DNA of 64,000 nucleotides, taken from the NCBI GenBank assembly GCA_012934845.2, contig WNNJ02003558.1:56991-120990 (forward strand), given 5' to 3'. The translations under genes were made by a program, and so were the position numbers. Origin of the DNA: Pomphorhynchus laevis. Its lineage: Eukaryota > Acanthocephala > Palaeacanthocephala > Echinorhynchida > Pomphorhynchidae. Every line of letters begins with the position of its first letter. Within the stretch, counting starts at the first letter, position 1. Of the stretch, positions 53,301 to 55,332 are shown one piece after another. The notes under the pieces are model-generated. The model made no database searches and had not been told where the DNA came from. It saw only the letters and a list, made by a program, of their open reading frames with translations.

Positions 53301-55332
53301 TACATTTTTTTCATTTATCGACGTAACATTACAAGATCACATTTAAGTTAATTTATTCAAGTGTTATAAAACATTGATTATATCGGCTTTAACAAATTTT
53401 CTCAAGGACCCAGGAGTTATACCATTTTGACTGGTTACGTTCACAACCAAGTGTGTACAATCCACTCATTATTAGATTTATATGTTAGATTTCAAATTTC
53501 ATCAGATTGTTTTTTTCAAATTTCATCAGATATTCATCTGATGAAATTTGATTGTTATCAATTTGAATGTTATCAATCCATAAACATTTTCCGCCTAAGA
53601 GTTCACATTTATTCTTTATATTATTGTGCTGATTTATATATTTTACTATTTTCTGTTTGATGGTATGAATTCAGTAATTTTCTTATTTTTTACTATTTTA
53701 TATAAGTAGTCTATTATTTACTCTATCCATAAAAACTTGCCACTTAAGAGTTTAAATTTATTCCTTATATTATTGTGTTGATTTATATATTTTACTATTT
53801 TTGGTTTGATGGTATTTTTATAGTAACCTAATTTAAAATATGCATCTATTAAATTATTTGAATGATTTGAAATATCTAAATGCATTTAGATATTTGAAAT
53901 ATCTAAATGCTTAGATATTTCTGAAACTTCCAATTTTACTGAACTAGACTAAAATAACGTTCTATTTGAATTCAAGAATTACCTTTAAATAACAATAACG
54001 TTAGTTTTTTAATAATATACAAATTATTAAAATATTATTTATTGTTCAATGATTTATACTTTTGAGTTAAAAGCAAATTTTGCAAATTGCCCAATTTTCA
54101 TGGATTGATAATACCAATAATATATTTTTGTTAGATTAATTATTATCTCAGAGGAAAAATATATCCATAAGATATTTCTTCTATACAATTCCTTCATTTT
54201 ATGCAAAATATATTGGGTAGAAATATGAATTTGGCTACACTTAAATATTATGCTGAGGAACAGCGTGGAGAAGCCCAAAACAGCTCCATATTACCTTATT
54301 TTCATTCAATCACAAATTATCTCCATCTCCAATCCCTATATATAATTTTAATATTAATCAAGTACCTCTTAAAGGGTTCCAGCTGCTGTATAATGCTGGA
54401 AATATCTGGATATTCTATATATAATTTATTAAACATCGTATTATATTTAGTAACATTAAAATGAATTATAATGATAATTATTATTCAATTTTCAAGCTTA
54501 AATATGATTGTTATCTATTTGACGGAAAGAACATGACGTGTTTATATTATATATTTTTCGTGTATATTGGCTGATGCCTAAGCTACTATAATACCGTTTC
54601 GTTATGTACTTTTAAATACTATAACCACATTTTATATAATAATAAGCGCATGCTTTACTCGTTTATAATAAAACTCGTCGGAATAATTATCTTTACTCTT
54701 TATTTTTCCTAATTTTCTGTCTAGGTTTTCATGTTGGCTCTGGCAACAGTAATCCATTTTTAATATCCAACGGGAGTCACCTTGGTTTTCAACCGAACTT
54801 GCTGTCGAATTTTAATGGACCTTCTCTGCAAACATCTCAAAATCTGCTAGCAGCTGCATCTCAACAGCATCAACAACAAGCTCTTATAGCCATGATGATG
54901 AGAGGCGGAATCCCTCTAGATTATATGCCTCATCAATATCACCAAGCCTTGCAACAACAACTGTTTTTTGCTGCCGCAGCTTCTGCAGCGTCTAGACATG
55001 CCTCATCTCAATTTATGTCTTCCACTCCCGTTCAGCCTCCATCATTGGGCTCACGTGTTGTTGATTTAAAACCCAATGTTAAAGAAGATTCAACCTCAAC
55101 AACTGTGACAAGAGGTATTCCGGATCGTAATGGACGCTCTTCATCTTCCATTTTTAGTCCTGCTCTAACTCCTGTTACAACTAGTTCTTGCAGTGTTGTA
55201 AATCCACCATCACATAGCGTTAAAATGAAGTCTAGTAGTAACACATCGCAGTCGAGTTCCAGTCAACAGGTTGAAAGATCAGGATCTCGTAACGCGAATG
55301 AGCATAACGATTCACGTCAGATGGAATTGTAA
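2190..55332 (+). CDS. RERE: Atrophin/RERE-type chromatin co-regulator, 16 exons
   Basis: Joined exons: 2190-2328, 2384-2469, 2523-2619, 28354-28513, 33206-33359, 33406-33741, 36326-36424, 43359-43439, 45663-45837, 47437-47541, 47590-47723, 48912-48986, 50160-50371, 50420-50648, 50699-51845, 54725-55332. All phases agree and give about 1278 residues. Domain order is BAH (about 25-110), ELM2 (about 140-340), SANT (about 345-395), GATA finger (C470, C473, C497, C500), atrophin motif NSCSRTDIIY (629-638), DTPALRQLRDIA (about 800), His-rich run (about 945-962), and an A/Q/S-rich tail. Human RERE, fly Grunge and C. elegans EGL-27 belong to this family: nuclear co-regulators whose ELM2-SANT part recruits HDAC1/2. 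The protein is shorter than vertebrate RERE (about 1560 residues). Short introns (46-55 nt) alternate with introns of up to 25.7 kb filled with retroelements. Exon 4 and the end of exon 8 are the least certain parts. Confidence 0.88.
2384..2469 (+). CDS. RERE: Atrophin exon 2: BAH core
   Basis: The acceptor is ATTTTCAG and the donor is AAA|GTAATT, with a 55-nt intron before the exon. It encodes EHVYVDVSFSQHGDSTQIPY followed by AIAFIHAFK, equivalent to the [21 protein letters not shown] segment of human RERE. BAH domains mediate protein and nucleosome contacts in chromatin proteins. Confidence 0.85.
2523..2619 (+). CDS. RERE: Atrophin exon 3: end of BAH
   Basis: A 53-nt intron precedes it, the acceptor is TTTTTAACAG and the donor CTG|GTGAGT. 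It encodes AKKDGIYMDIRWYYRFNDLP and on to QIHPDLT, matching the [21 protein letters not shown] segment at the end of the RERE BAH domain. It ends in phase 1 and opens the giant intron 3. Confidence 0.87.
2620..5499 (+). other. Intron 3, first part: AT-rich, no gene seen
   Basis: No coding segment or recognisable element was found. Open frames here are short and lack family motifs. The only clear structure is the perfect inverted repeat at 3057-3087. A 26-base direct duplication (ATACTGATAATTGTTCTACT plus flanks) lies at about 5297-5345. Confidence 0.6.
3057..3087. repeat. Perfect 11-bp inverted repeat
   Basis: GGTACCTGACA, a 9-base AT spacer, then TGTCAGGTACC. It would form a stable hairpin in RNA or DNA. 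No mobile element boundaries are seen beside it. Confidence 0.8.
5500..5712. repeat. TA-rich microsatellite
   Basis: About 200 bases of TATATA-type sequence with imperfect palindromes built on TTTATATATAAA blocks. It sits directly before the 290-bp tandem repeat. Confidence 0.85.
5713..6560. repeat. Tandem repeat of about 290 bp with an internal hairpin
   Basis: The block CTTTCAATCCTATCAG(C/A)ATCACTGTACA recurs near 5730, 5884, 6172 and 6467. The long units (5884-6171 and 6172-6466) contain GTGAGCC(T/C)ACGCCTGCATTTCA, a perfect 15-bp inverted repeat (ATACCAAATTACACA / TGTGTAATTTGGTAT, near 5981-6016 and 6269-6306) and ACGAGCCGTTATCATTTTATC. Unit ends are partial. The hairpin suggests a satellite derived from a foldback or non-autonomous element. 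Confidence 0.85.
6561..9000 (+). other. Intron 3: AT-rich stretch, nothing recognised
   Basis: I see no gene, known element or long repeat. It contains TA-rich runs near 8110-8200 and a short direct repeat, TGGTATAACTCAC(T/A), at about 7772-7805. Confidence 0.5.
9012..9308 (+). pseudogene. Unrecognised coding-like fragment with an internal stop
   Basis: In frame 3 the sequence reads like protein, with less AT-biased codons than the surroundings. It includes NTPGYLGTI, then a stop near 9090, then NRFPGIDTTVYHLPKN, then KNGYTFYKKHLPGVDGPIH, ending at a TGA near 9306. I do not recognise the family. It stands 290 bases upstream of a LINE fragment of similar base composition and could belong to that insertion or be a gene fragment carried with it. 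No function is proposed. Confidence 0.35.
9400..9546. repeat. TA/AT-rich microsatellite
   Basis: About 145 bases made of TAATATTATATA-type units. It separates the unrecognised coding-like fragment from the LINE fragment. Confidence 0.8.
9596..9971 (+). mobile_element. Non-LTR retrotransposon (LINE) C-terminal fragment
   Basis: One open frame reads DGAYALLSTLTLRNKNLHLT, DEFTDAISTRYGLMPNNLV, CPCGAKLEIGRAFLFKKGSL, TTRHNVLRDIIAH and ARLDVVVTG. This matches the conserved C-terminal Cys/His region of invertebrate LINE polyproteins (pattern CxCG..(F)..HALSCKKGG(F)..IRHNxIRD, then ARLD). The upstream reverse transcriptase is missing, so the copy is 5'-truncated, as LINE insertions often are. Composition is less AT-rich than its surroundings, which suggests a fairly recent arrival. 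The exact clade is uncertain. Confidence 0.7.
10154..10183. repeat. Three tandem copies of AGCGTTTATT
   Basis: The ten-base unit AGCGTTTATT repeats three times (the third ends in ATTA) and abuts the aldehyde dehydrogenase fragment. It is probably local slippage at the insertion or deletion junction. Confidence 0.85.
10187..10908 (+). pseudogene. Aldehyde dehydrogenase class 3 C-terminal fragment
   Basis: The frame from 10187 reads APQYVINEWYPYLEDN, DSYGKIINEHNFNRIIGYL, FGGKYDREKFVMCPTIV, EEICGPILPVKSV, NKKPKPLVIYLYTQNN and NDCYVQITIPNVPFG. These are the C-terminal hallmarks of ALDH3 (EExFGPILP, KPLALYVF, ETSSGGVxxND). After PFG the frame is lost near 10625-10660, and the +2 frame continues with SLKTLSNRKAVVRRSD and a terminal hydrophobic segment, IAYISSFIVATAVLISFGYF, like the ER membrane anchor of fatty aldehyde dehydrogenase ALDH3A2. 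The catalytic Cys and Glu region is absent and sequence seems deleted between APQYV and INEWY. No introns are seen. It is probably a 5'-truncated retrocopy with a frameshift, unlikely to be functional. Confidence 0.8.
11039..11044 (+). promoter_or_regulatory. Poly(A) signal AATAAA after the ALDH3 fragment
   Basis: AATAAA lies 130 bases after the stop of the ALDH3 fragment, as expected if the fragment carries its original 3' untranslated region. No long poly(A) run follows it. In such AT-rich DNA the hexamer also occurs by chance. Confidence 0.4.
11045..11650 (+). other. Intron 3: no gene seen
   Basis: AT-rich, apart from a short less AT-biased patch near 11260-11375 (GAGCTTCGCGAGCTACGGCT) that I do not recognise. 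Confidence 0.5.
11651..12268. repeat. Direct tandem duplication, period 318
   Basis: GGCTACCGTAAACCAACGAT begins both 11651 and 11969, and the copies are essentially identical for about 300 bases up to TATATATTTAGAAACATAT. The second copy ends where the Penelope-like copy A begins. The near identity shows that the duplication is recent. Confidence 0.9.
12343..12768 (+). CDS. GIY-YIG endonuclease part of copy A
   Basis: It carries VVYLIQCTCGLQYIGKTY (the GIY and YIG halves), then LKTRFRQH with the conserved Arg, and near the end LLEKEDFWIKTLNSMYPLGLN, where the Glu and the P-GLN motif are typical of Penelope endonucleases. The Cys-rich segment before the domain is cut by the 5' truncation. 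This nuclease would nick the target for target-primed reverse transcription. Its last part overlaps the start of the reverse transcriptase in another frame. The minus-strand copy at 59541-60245 reads straight from the endonuclease into the MYINEQLEILK start, so one fused polyprotein is probably the ancestral state. Confidence 0.85.
   Translation: MYLIQCTCGLQYIGKTYQMLKTRFRQHIYNIQHNSQTIFHKHMRLIGHDIKNCKLFILEHIIEENISILNQKLLEKEDFWIKTLNSMYPLGLNDVVQGIGRSSIIHKNNYIIIIRLNANQEVMVIKGIGKIELKILKKICI
12759..14867 (+). CDS. Penelope-like reverse transcriptase, 702 aa, open
   Basis: Uninterrupted frame. The linker carries ECNCKSL (CxC, C149 and C151). WNPKLHKNPIKPRFIC (about 341-356) is the Penelope/TERT-like fingers motif. 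Motif A is YDFSTLYTNL with Asp422. Motif B is VKGVPMGGNSSPIIADLFL (about 504-522). Motif C is MFRYIDDICVF with Asp551 and Asp552. Motif D/E-like sequence follows (LDMNIKLT, LYRKDD) and a Lys/Asn-rich thumb to the stop. All three catalytic aspartates are present. The long stretch between fingers and motif A (about 360-420) and the insert before motif B leave room for the IFD-like insertion reported for N-terminal-endonuclease Penelope elements, but I cannot prove it. Codons are extremely AT-rich, like the host DNA. Enzyme activity is inferred only. Confidence 0.92.
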   Translation: MYINEQLEILKQLFSDNKLKDLYVNKRSFSKDIICSINQKLINDYDRLSCIIDSYCNTKYYNRTINVNNNNRKYTLTINFINKCIDNINIAGLLNNSKSKEIIGSDLSKYIPKIRYKLLPPLGRKICNYNKELKSICNDNIRNIMETECNCKSLSFDKINEHICTHNLELIENCELRKLLSKGYKYRLNNNNDKNKIYSSLYNNLNDYFSKLINSESSNISKINIWKDYIFDKIKNKMKITNNYKRKDKINKDMYKELTKLKDNYIITTIDKASNNFVFICKKLYYDILMKEVNSNDLNVNPAYERSELSLETIITSHCSIMDKKGIKVELDNKTIPILYWNPKLHKNPIKPRFICSAFKCTLKPLSVYMNKMLKVIKAHFKKYCKVIEINTGIKHYFSINSTKEFLEQTKGINFQNINTYDFSTLYTNLDLVDIKEALVKLINLIFGKRYTYICYNNYNAYLTKIKPSNKYKYMDKIELIESLNILINQNYLKVGTSIFRQVKGVPMGGNSSPIIADLFLSFIEYEFVHNCVKTKSKQYKYMKYMFRYIDDICVFNSNNFYSISEHIYPESLILNKTNINDKEGVYLDMNIKLTLTKTTINLYRKDDIFKFTRNIFLHEHSCIPYNIKYNTLNNEILRIATICNDIGFLQNHLNNLIDTYFKLGYYKNNIKQKIVKYINQHNNIKNKFKLLSGKFLWMNNK
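14879..15024 (+). ncRNA. Structured 3' RNA region of copy A, pseudoknot candidate
   Basis: Pairings by eye: an outer stem between 14879-14890 (ATTAGAATAAGA) and 15012-15024; a middle stem of TCAGAGGAA 14905-14913 with TTCCTCCTGA 14992-15002; hairpin AAATACAT/ATGTATTT at 14912-14934 (which competes with the middle stem by two bases); GGCCCC 14935-14940 with GGGGCC 14966-14971; CTGCTATG 14942-14949 with CATAGCAG 14984-14991 (crossing pairs, hence a pseudoknot); TAGAGG 14955-14960 with CCTCTA 15005-15010. Related sequence sits at the same place, or survives as a remnant, in most copies that keep this end. It is probably the element's recognition structure for its own enzyme. It lacks a hammerhead core. 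Confidence 0.6.
15248..17508 (+). mobile_element. Penelope-like copy B, 5'-truncated, tandem to A
   Basis: It starts at the point equivalent to 12990 of copy A and runs to the same 3' terminus (TCAGTTAGCTGATTT). The reverse transcriptase is interrupted and survives as open pieces at 15730-16059, 16170-16487 and 16572-17126. The last piece is nearly identical to copy A, including the subfamily marker EHIYPESLILNKT. The structured 3' region is at about 17136-17288, with the GGCCCC arm replaced by AACCAC. Head-to-tail tandem copies are usual for Penelope-like elements. Confidence 0.9.
17509..18394 (+). other. Intron 3: spacer between element clusters
   Basis: AT-rich, no coding segment or known element. 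ATTTATTCAGTAATAT occurs twice near 18337-18388, just before the inverted copy C. Confidence 0.5.
18395..18890 (-). mobile_element. Penelope-like copy C, 3' end only, inverted
   Basis: Reverse complement of the 3' region and the last part of the reverse transcriptase (HEHSCIPYNIKYNT). The structured RNA region lies at about 18420-18560, with a core hairpin of CCC/GGG. It is truncated inside the reverse transcriptase and joined to the next minus copy. Confidence 0.85.
18905..19545 (-). mobile_element. Penelope-like copy D, reverse transcriptase part, inverted
   Basis: It encodes MFRYIDDICVFN with SEQIYPG (marker of the second subfamily) and LLSGKFLW at its C-terminal end. It lacks its 3' untranslated region and everything before motif B. 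A few disruptions are present. It abuts a plus-strand 5' end at 19560, giving a divergent arrangement. Confidence 0.85.
19562..20645 (+). mobile_element. Penelope-like copy E: 5' leader and endonuclease
   Basis: This copy keeps a GC-richer 5' leader (about 19600-19850) absent from most others, then a start ATG near 19872 (MYSTRLEKYVS) and the endonuclease region with RKNCIVCDVI and the CTCGLQYIGKTY block, interrupted in places. The frame 20312-20644 reads PLGLNDVVQGIGRSSI, the linker PVKRKPRSHGDKRNRKNRVK, and on into MYINEQLEMLKQLLSD. It ends by a jump into AT-rich filler near 20646. Confidence 0.8.
19799..19838 (+). ncRNA. Leader hairpins of copy E with GNRA loop
   Basis: GTTTAGT (19799-19805) pairs with ACTAAAC (19814-19820). 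Directly after it, GGTG-GCGA-CACC (19823-19834) forms a stem with a GNRA tetraloop and is followed by GAAA. The second hairpin and its GAAA are conserved in the minus copy at 60279-60294. Stem followed by GAAA resembles stem II of a hammerhead, but CUGANGA is not in front of it. Confidence 0.5.
20646..21596 (+). mobile_element. Scrambled Penelope-like fragments, mosaic segment
   Basis: AT-rich filler to about 20890, then reverse transcriptase N-terminal sequence (20895-21190: NKCIDNIN, LPPLGRKIC, and a decayed CxC region). A segment at 21236-21507 follows that is also present, inverted, at 58937-59204. It has ATAATTATAATTATAG repeats followed by an internally shortened version of the KDKINKDMYKELTKL region. 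The fragment ends where an inverted 3' end begins. Confidence 0.75.
21597..21885 (-). mobile_element. Inverted 3' terminus folded back on itself
   Basis: Starts with AAATCAGCTAACTGAGTCTA, the reverse complement of the element's 3' end. It contains a near-perfect palindrome (arms 21715-21758 and 21764-21806, one base of slippage, 5-base centre) made of two head-to-head copies of the same AT-rich 3' tail. After 21806 it continues to the CAGACGTTGTATC block and stops within the structured region, where plus-strand coding sequence resumes. Confidence 0.8.
21886..23250 (+). mobile_element. Penelope-like copy F, reverse transcriptase part
   Basis: Open pieces at 21935-22321 (MYKELTKLKD through WNPKLHKNPIKPRF), 22599-22817 (motif B, here GVPIRGNSNS rather than GVPMGGNSSP) and 22912-23250 (C-terminal part ending at a proper stop). 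Motif C is missing where the sequence jumps near 22815-22850. Several disruptions; not functional. Confidence 0.85.
23251..23650 (+). mobile_element. Further 3' fragment of a Penelope-like copy
   Basis: A repeated piece of the reverse transcriptase C-terminal coding sequence (23275-23415), then an AT-rich 3' tail ending TATGTAGACTCAGTTAGCTG at about 23615-23640. The structured RNA region is lost. A plus fragment thus follows copy F in tandem. Confidence 0.8.
23651..25010 (-). mobile_element. Very decayed Penelope-like remnant(s), low confidence
   Basis: 23680-23740 resembles the minus strand of the MDKIELIESL coding region. On the minus strand of about 24200-25000, broken frames suggest a different, canonical Penelope-type reverse transcriptase: NTFGFTEVLYLQKLGIAT (compare the motif B context FKQIFGTPMGSP), YLDVSI, and RILRIRSITGTKLDVLERL (compare the C-terminal thumb RxLxxRLxxNGYP). 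Many disruptions; similarity judged by eye only. Confidence 0.35.
25011..26277 (+). other. Intron 3: AT-rich, nothing recognised
   Basis: It holds a TATATAAATTA microsatellite at about 25065-25120 and otherwise no recognisable structure. Confidence 0.5.
26278..26510 (+). mobile_element. Two fragments of the structured 3' region
   Basis: GGGCCGAAACCTGATAACAT begins at about 26279 and recurs near 26420, each time followed by GCAGTTCCTC and the CCTCTAATCCTTATTCTG arm. Only the 3' half of the fold is kept, so the fragments are relics. Confidence 0.8.
26545..26995 (+). mobile_element. Penelope-like copy J, 3' end only
   Basis: Covers the last 30 or so codons of the reverse transcriptase (from AACATCAAGCAGAAAATAG), the structured region (about 26657-26808) and the AT-rich tail to ACGTAGACCGAG. 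It is close in sequence to copies A and B but 5'-truncated to about 450 bases. Confidence 0.88.
26996..28353 (+). other. Intron 3, last part: no gene seen
   Basis: No element or coding exon recognised before the acceptor TGTTTTTAAG at 28344-28353. Confidence 0.5.
28354..28513 (+). CDS. RERE: Atrophin exon 4: start of ELM2
   Basis: Found by looking for the missing link between BAH and ELM2. After acceptor TGTTTTTAAG the frame reads YNIEYLPKQGSCAGILPII, SADCPTLFRFKTRELFASEI and LDSCLASCIS, then donor ATC|GTAAGT. RELF followed by hydrophobic residues and a short loop to a Cys-rich strand matches [20 protein letters not shown] of human RERE. Entry phase 1 and exit phase 2 fit exons 3 and 5 exactly, with no stop in 52 codons. 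The upstream boundary could lie at another AG in the same frame. Confidence 0.75.
28514..28859 (+). other. Intron 4, first part: nothing recognised
   Basis: AT-rich, no structure of note. Confidence 0.5.
28860..29760. other. Purine-rich, C-poor strand-asymmetric block
   Basis: The + strand is dominated by A and G for about 900 bases, unlike anything around it. It includes a 56-base direct tandem duplication (GTTTATGATACATTGGAGAG and following, at about 29443 and 29501). No convincing open frame is present on either strand. It may be an unrecognised non-coding element or a transcribed intronic RNA with skewed composition. Confidence 0.5.
29877..30240. repeat. Tandem repeat, about 2.2 units of 160-180 bp
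   Basis: AACATACAAATCGAATTTTC starts near 29877, 30058 and 30219. Units share GAATACCGAATTGGGATTTT and AAATAAAGTTTTGCTTTATT. The first unit has an extra 20 bases or so. Near identity points to a recent duplication. Confidence 0.88.
30241..31785 (+). other. Intron 4: AT-rich, nothing recognised
   Basis: It includes a short palindrome, AATGGGTTAT / ATAACCCATT, near 31326-31350. No gene or element was identified. Confidence 0.5.
31786..32092 (-). mobile_element. Penelope-like 3' terminus, inverted
   Basis: Begins AAATCAGCTAACTGAGTCTA and carries the AT tail, CAGACGTTGTATC and then, after loss of the pseudoknot core, the TTTCCTCTGATGAAATTTG arm and the end of the coding region. The structured region is internally deleted. 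Confidence 0.85.
32093..32334. other. AT-rich filler between two inverted fragments
   Basis: Low-complexity AT sequence with scrambled pieces of the 3' tail. It is probably the product of several template jumps. Confidence 0.5.
32335..33120 (-). mobile_element. Penelope-like copy H, inverted 3' half
   Basis: Contains the AT tail, the structured region (core hairpin GACCT/AGGTC), and the reverse transcriptase C-terminal part from about motif B to the end. A 98-codon open piece at 32583-32879 reads LTKTTFNLYRKDDIFKFTRN. The marker is SEQIYPGSLILN (second subfamily). It ends 85 bases before atrophin exon 5, so it lies close to that splice acceptor. Confidence 0.88.
33206..33359 (+). CDS. RERE: Atrophin exon 5: ELM2
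   Basis: Acceptor TATCTATAG, donor CAG|GTACTT. It encodes GRCCIVSYRTITEAQEFRAF, PDTFYYLYTYNPHLRRL and ASTQGEIRIGPEYQ. The human RERE equivalent is GKCNISHFSDIFAAREFKA through [20 protein letters not shown], a very close match that fixes the family. ELM2 together with SANT binds HDAC1/2 in this family. Confidence 0.93.
33406..33741 (+). CDS. RERE: Atrophin exon 6: ELM2, second half
   Basis: Follows a 46-nt intron (GTACTT to CTTTAG). It encodes AVIPNFEGPFAGDASDND, a basic insert KSQRKRQSKTANCKLC, then EEARWRVDLANRLSPLDFIT and FLQSVRSIASFSTMCEQTNS, matching the [30 protein letters not shown] region of RERE. It ends ITQRAYDA before donor GCT|GTAAGT. Confidence 0.92.
33742..35838 (+). other. Intron 6, first part: AT-rich, nothing firm
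   Basis: Low-complexity TA/AAT runs to about 34190. A sequence at about 34845-34880 (AGCAAATGCGTACCGGCGCA, then CGCTTACACG) resembles 28864-28893 (GGCAAATGCACGCCTGTGCG), which hints at a shared dispersed repeat of unknown type. Confidence 0.4.
35839..36090 (-). mobile_element. Penelope-like 3' terminus, inverted
   Basis: AAATCAGCTAACTGAGTCTG starts it, then the AT tail, CAGACGATGTATCAGAATAA, and part of the structured region (GGAACTGCTATGTTATCAGG). No coding sequence is kept. Confidence 0.85.
36326..36424 (+). CDS. RERE: Atrophin exon 7: end of ELM2, start of SANT
   Basis: Acceptor ATTTTCAG, donor CAA|GTAATT. It encodes LHDAQYDFKEALENISKSSL and VDPIKKAWSEEDQ, equivalent to [20 protein letters not shown] and CWTEDEV in human RERE. 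Confidence 0.92.
36425..38286 (+). other. Intron 7: mostly unrecognised, one 3'-tail relic
   Basis: 36705-36873 is a minus-strand relic of the Penelope-like AT tail ending at CAGACGATGTATCAGA. A dispersed repeat, TAACGGTTTTAACTTCT followed by an AAGCTTTGAAA block, occurs at about 37308-37360 and again near 41876-41930. No gene was recognised. Confidence 0.5.
38287..38525. repeat. Direct tandem duplication, period 124
   Basis: GAGTGGCGACAGATGATTAC begins at 38287 and 38411. Each copy ends in TTTCGATAGCTCCTGCTATC, the reverse complement of a hammerhead-like core. It forms the left flank of the inverted-repeat composite. Confidence 0.9.
39121..40313 (-). mobile_element. LINE reverse transcriptase fragment
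   Basis: Minus-strand frame 39522-40313 reads ISNNIVIVYERALARIL, RFRRGRGTVKAVRSMQSF, VLYSLDVSAAFDNLGHDAIV (motif A), KGLPQGSPLSPIIYMIV (motif B) and HAIIYADDISIAF (motif C, YADD). A second frame, 39121-39552, continues with HRLAKFGLSLNQAKSNF and RVRILGSVFEPRL (post-palm and thumb), so a frameshift near 39.54 kb separates palm and thumb. The pattern is that of R1/Jockey-type non-LTR elements. The endonuclease and first reverse transcriptase motifs are absent and the copy is not functional. Confidence 0.85.
40553..40580 (+). ncRNA. Hammerhead-like core
   Basis: CTGATGA (40553-40559), one T, stem GATAGC / GCTATC with loop AGGA (40561-40576), then GAAA (40577-40580). This is the order of a hammerhead core (CUGANGA, stem II, GAAA). 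Stem III and stem I cannot be drawn convincingly from the AT-rich flanks, so activity is uncertain. Confidence 0.45.
40634..43358 (+). other. Intron 7, last part: no gene recognised
   Basis: Less AT-biased than most introns here. Open frames at 40776-40976 (+) and 41071-41256 (-) show no family motif. The dispersed repeat noted at 37308 recurs near 41876. Confidence 0.5.
43359..43439 (+). CDS. RERE: Atrophin exon 8: SANT core
   Basis: Acceptor ATTTTTAG. It encodes KKFQRAIRQLGKNFYRIQRE followed by CLPEKTV, matching [27 protein letters not shown] of human RERE. The donor may be GTG|GTTAGC (end 43439) or ACT|GTGGTT (end 43436). Both keep phase. The first gives the same spacing to the next helix as human RERE. 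Confidence 0.9.
43440..43789 (+). other. Intron 8, first part: nothing recognised
   Basis: AT-rich. TCAATAGCTCCCGCTTTCAT near 43700 faintly resembles the TTTCGATAGCTCCTGCTATC box of the 38.4 kb repeat. Confidence 0.4.
43790..44278 (-). mobile_element. Penelope-like 3' end, inverted, with a new palindrome
   Basis: A decayed 3' terminus (CAGATCAGATAACAATGTCT), AT tail, CACAATGTATTAGAATAAAG and the structured region. In that region a perfect 17-bp inverted repeat (44134-44150 and 44157-44173, TTATTCCTCGACCCAAC arm) replaces the usual core. The end of the coding region follows to CCATCCATAAAACTTG. Confidence 0.8.
44279..45662 (+). other. Intron 8, last part: one strong hairpin
   Basis: AT-rich. 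A perfect inverted repeat lies at 45219-45247, CAGGAGCAGG / CCTGCTCCTG around a 9-base loop. It is GC-rich in an AT-rich intron and is the only notable structure. Confidence 0.6.
45663..45837 (+). CDS. RERE: Atrophin exon 9: end of SANT
   Basis: Acceptor GTTTTTAG, donor CAG|GTACGT, exit phase 1. It encodes SEVVEFYYSWKKTSTGLIM, then the basic stretch RPKRRIKHALRKVKN, as in GELITFYYYWKKTPEAAS and RAHRRHRRQAVFRRIK of human RERE, followed by an S/N-rich linker (TANNNQSVTSSVNCNDNSST). Confidence 0.93.
45838..47436 (+). other. Intron 9: contains a Penelope-like fragment
   Basis: 46345-46615 is a minus-strand piece of the reverse transcriptase (SEQIYPGSLILNKN, RKDDIFKFTRNIFLHEHSC). The rest is AT-rich with no gene. 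Confidence 0.8.
46345..46615 (-). mobile_element. Penelope-like reverse transcriptase fragment, inverted
   Basis: A 90-codon open piece from just after motif C to HEHSCIPYNIKF, second subfamily (SEQIYPGS). It has neither end of the element and is bounded by AT-rich sequence. Confidence 0.85.
47437..47541 (+). CDS. RERE: Atrophin exon 10: first half of GATA finger
   Basis: Acceptor TTTCATTTAG, donor CTC|GTAAGC. It encodes EEMQPSEDNVDDQQVSLSS and ANLCDHCHCTT with the first zinc ligands C470 and C473. The intron that follows splits the finger. Reading through it, as an open frame there would allow, destroys the finger spacing. Confidence 0.88.
47590..47723 (+). CDS. RERE: Atrophin exon 11: second half of GATA finger
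   Basis: A 48-nt intron precedes it (acceptor AATGTTTTAG). It encodes PDHSPNGIVLNSDTDNKQF, then CTNCCKHFKRYGQWP with ligands C497 and C500, equivalent to LCTDCRIHFKKYGELPP of RERE. The loop between the Cys pairs is 23 residues, longer than the usual 17-18 of GATA-type fingers. It ends AQFDE at donor GAG|GTTCGT. Confidence 0.9.
47724..48911 (+). other. Intron 11: AT-rich, no element recognised
   Basis: A short direct repeat, ACTTCATTAATCT(C/T), near 47757-47835. Otherwise nothing. Confidence 0.5.
48912..48986 (+). CDS. RERE: Atrophin exon 12: short linker exon
   Basis: Acceptor GCTTTCTAG, donor GAG|GTGTGT, phase 0 at both ends, 25 codons: TPLQGRLKEAMSSF, QIRETVAHAKE. No known domain; it may form a helix. 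It fits between GATA finger and linker without breaking the frame, but could be skipped without a frameshift. Confidence 0.7.
48987..50159 (+). other. Intron 12: AT-rich, nothing recognised
   Basis: No elements or coding pieces were found. Confidence 0.5.
50160..50371 (+). CDS. RERE: Atrophin exon 13: acidic/Ser linker
   Basis: Acceptor CAAGTTTAG, donor CAA|GTAAGC, exit phase 2. It encodes TSPKNDSIKSEPYLSPEPH, DSVDESFEHKHHVDNLPLE and IPELINLVFSEKDDFK. IKSEP is a candidate sumoylation motif (psi-K-x-E is nearly met) and the SP sites are possible phosphorylation sites; both are inference. Confidence 0.8.
50420..50648 (+). CDS. RERE: Atrophin exon 14: atrophin signature
   Basis: A 48-nt intron precedes it. 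It encodes LIRKWNRIDGNSCSRTDIIY and KKSVDARRQMPNRIADKSLK. In human RERE and atrophin-1 the corresponding conserved block is FYKHLDRGYNSCARTDLYF. The NSC(S/A)RTD(I/L) core is specific to atrophins and separates this gene from MTA-type BAH-ELM2-SANT-GATA proteins, which lack it. Confidence 0.93.
50699..51845 (+). CDS. RERE: Atrophin exon 15: low-complexity and His-rich region
   Basis: A 50-nt intron precedes it. It encodes Ser/Asn/Ala-rich sequence with NDTPALRQLRDIAA (human RERE DTPALRTLSEYA), then the His-rich STHNHAHLHAHSHTHLHL (human HQHSHIHSHLHLHQ), then LMLPPSLQNSLYYQQLMNHA. Donor ACAG|GTAGGA, exit phase 1. The low-complexity parts are probably disordered. The codons are clearly less AT-rich than the introns, as expected for real coding sequence. 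Confidence 0.95.
51846..54724 (+). other. Intron 15: AT-rich with two inverted fragments
   Basis: Apart from the Penelope-like fragments near 53.5-53.9 kb, I see no gene or named element. An A/T-only stretch lies at 51890-52380. Confidence 0.6.
53520..53875 (-). mobile_element. Two Penelope-like C-terminal fragments, inverted
   Basis: 53575-53665 and 53725-53875 each begin at the TTTATGGAT stop region and repeat the last reverse transcriptase codons (LLSGKFLW, INQHNNIK). They are separated by a short AT filler, so one jump and restart occurred. Confidence 0.85.
54725..55332 (+). CDS. RERE: Atrophin exon 16: C-terminal tail and stop
   Basis: Acceptor TCTGTCTAG. It encodes GFHVGSGNSNPFLISNGSH, SQQHQQQALIAMMMRGGIPL, HQALQQQLFFAAAASAASRH and a Ser-rich end, QSSSSQQVERSGSRN, to the TAA at 55330. 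The Gln/Ala-rich tail replaces the [20 protein letters not shown] end of vertebrate RERE. The stop is followed by AT-rich 3' untranslated sequence. Confidence 0.94.
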